This document shows, piece after piece, positions 13,260 through 13,522 of a DNA stretch of 13,522 bases. The notes under the pieces were generated by a model, which was not told the DNA's origin, did not search any database, and worked only from the letters and a program-made list of their open reading frames with translations. Source of the stretch: Anaerolineae bacterium (GTDB lineage: Bacteria; Chloroflexota; Anaerolineae; JAADDB01); assembly GCA_015486895.1 (NCBI GenBank), contig WFQT01000426.1, positions 1 through 13,522 of the forward strand, given 5' to 3'. The position numbers and the translations under genes are program-made. The first letter of the stretch is position 1, and each line of letters begins with the position of its first letter.

Positions 13260-13522
13260 TTGCTTATGGAAAGACAAAGGTATAGCCGGGGACAGCTTAA
13301 ACACCTATTGTTGCTCTTGACGCTCATCATAGTGATCGCCAGTTTCAGCAGCTGTTTGCCAGAGATGACACCGACACTACCGTCGATGCCGGCGCCGACA
13401 CTACCGCCGACGCCGACACTACTGCCGATGCCAACACTGACACCTACCTTCTCCGAAAGTTTGTTGGTGGAGCCACAAGACGGCGCGGGGCGATTAACAC
13501 AAGCGTTGAACAGTGCCCGTAC
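13260..13522 (+). CDS. Lipoprotein with Thr/Pro/Leu-rich linker, 3' end beyond the window; possibly phospholipase D-like
   Basis: The open frame runs to the window edge. Counting the in-frame ATG at 13266 as residue 1, a basic start (ERQRYSRGQLKH) leads into a hydrophobic segment (14-27) and a lipobox ending SFSSC with C30. Residues 34-61 are a repetitive TPTLP-type linker encoded by imperfect ccgacactaccg units. The mature part then begins SLLVEPQDGAGRLTQALNSAR. The phrase EPxDG...L..AL..AR resembles the start of phospholipase D-like domains, but no HKD motif is in view, so this is tentative. The start is uncertain: aggagg (13247-13252) is 7 bases from TTG 13260 but 13 from ATG 13266, favouring TTG. 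It is divergent from the oxidoreductase operon. Confidence 0.7.
   Translation, partial: MLMERQRYSRGQLKHLLLLLTLIIVIASFSSCLPEMTPTLPSMPAPTLPPTPTLLPMPTLTPTFSESLLVEPQDGAGRLTQALNSAR

Larger units (their letters stand above)
12883..13265. other. 383-base divergent intergenic region
   Basis: This gap separates the minus-strand oxidoreductase operon from the + strand lipoprotein gene. It holds one promoter candidate for each direction (12954-12982 minus, 13020-13048 plus), a small hairpin TGAGC-GAAA-GCTCA with a GNRA loop at 13104-13117, and the large imperfect palindrome at 13131-13243. I find no convincing coding sequence in it. Confidence 0.6.

Noticed and set aside
13366..13446. Regular repeats resembling a short direct-repeat array or CRISPR
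   Set aside because: The repeats are in-frame codons for a Thr/Pro/Leu linker of a lipoprotein, with units of about 12-27 bases and no unique spacers.

Overview
The window looks like an ordinary chromosomal stretch from a free-living bacterium, most likely a member of the Chloroflexota (Anaerolineae-like). That placement is inference. It rests on the gene mix (GH57 branching enzyme, ferredoxin-type 2-oxoacid oxidoreductase, RodZ-like protein beside rimO), on Thr/Pro-rich linkers in three exported or membrane proteins, and on degenerate palindromic repeats of the 'cacagatt...acacaga' kind in the intergenic gaps. No rRNA or other strong taxonomic marker is present. I see no CRISPR array, transposase, integrase, phage gene or defence cassette.

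Layout. Positions 1-1155 (+) are the 3' two thirds of ftsH, cut at the pore loop. A repeat-bearing gap (1156-1404) is followed by a two-gene + strand unit, a metallophosphoesterase (GTG start, 1405-2145) and a GH57 1,4-alpha-glucan branching enzyme (2176-4131). A perfect 14-bp hairpin terminator at 4141-4171 separates it from minus-strand genes that read toward it: a DJ-1/PfpI protein (6349-6873), an M20 metallopeptidase (4911-6332) and an SdpI/DUF1648 membrane protein (4172-4861). The promoter of that unit, with two adjacent palindromes, is at about 6973-7017.

At 7103-7256 (+) there is a compact tRNA-Lys(TTT) unit: near-consensus promoter, tRNA and intrinsic terminator. The terminator T-tract overlaps the stop codon of convergent rimO (7254-8597, -). 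rimO follows a RodZ-like HTH/membrane protein (8607-9497, -) in one operon with a TTGACA-17-CATAAT promoter. Upstream of it is a gap with four consecutive hairpins (9661-9770), then a short cytochrome c lipoprotein gene (9779-10192, -).

The last block (10355-12882, -) is a two-gene 2-oxoacid:ferredoxin oxidoreductase operon: an alpha subunit and a beta subunit whose C-terminus carries the gamma domain. The two genes overlap by ATGA. Divergent from it, behind a 383-base gap with another large imperfect palindrome, is the 5' end of a lipoprotein gene (13260 onward, +) that may be a phospholipase D-like protein.

Functionally this is housekeeping and central metabolism: membrane protein quality control (FtsH), glycogen branching (GH57), peptide turnover (M20), protein or metabolite repair (PfpI), ribosome modification (RimO), cell-shape or envelope organisation (RodZ-like) and ferredoxin-linked 2-oxoacid metabolism. 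The points most worth a second look are the hairpin cluster, the palindromic repeats, the beta-gamma fusion and the charged insertion in the branching enzyme. None amounts to a clearly new system on sequence alone.
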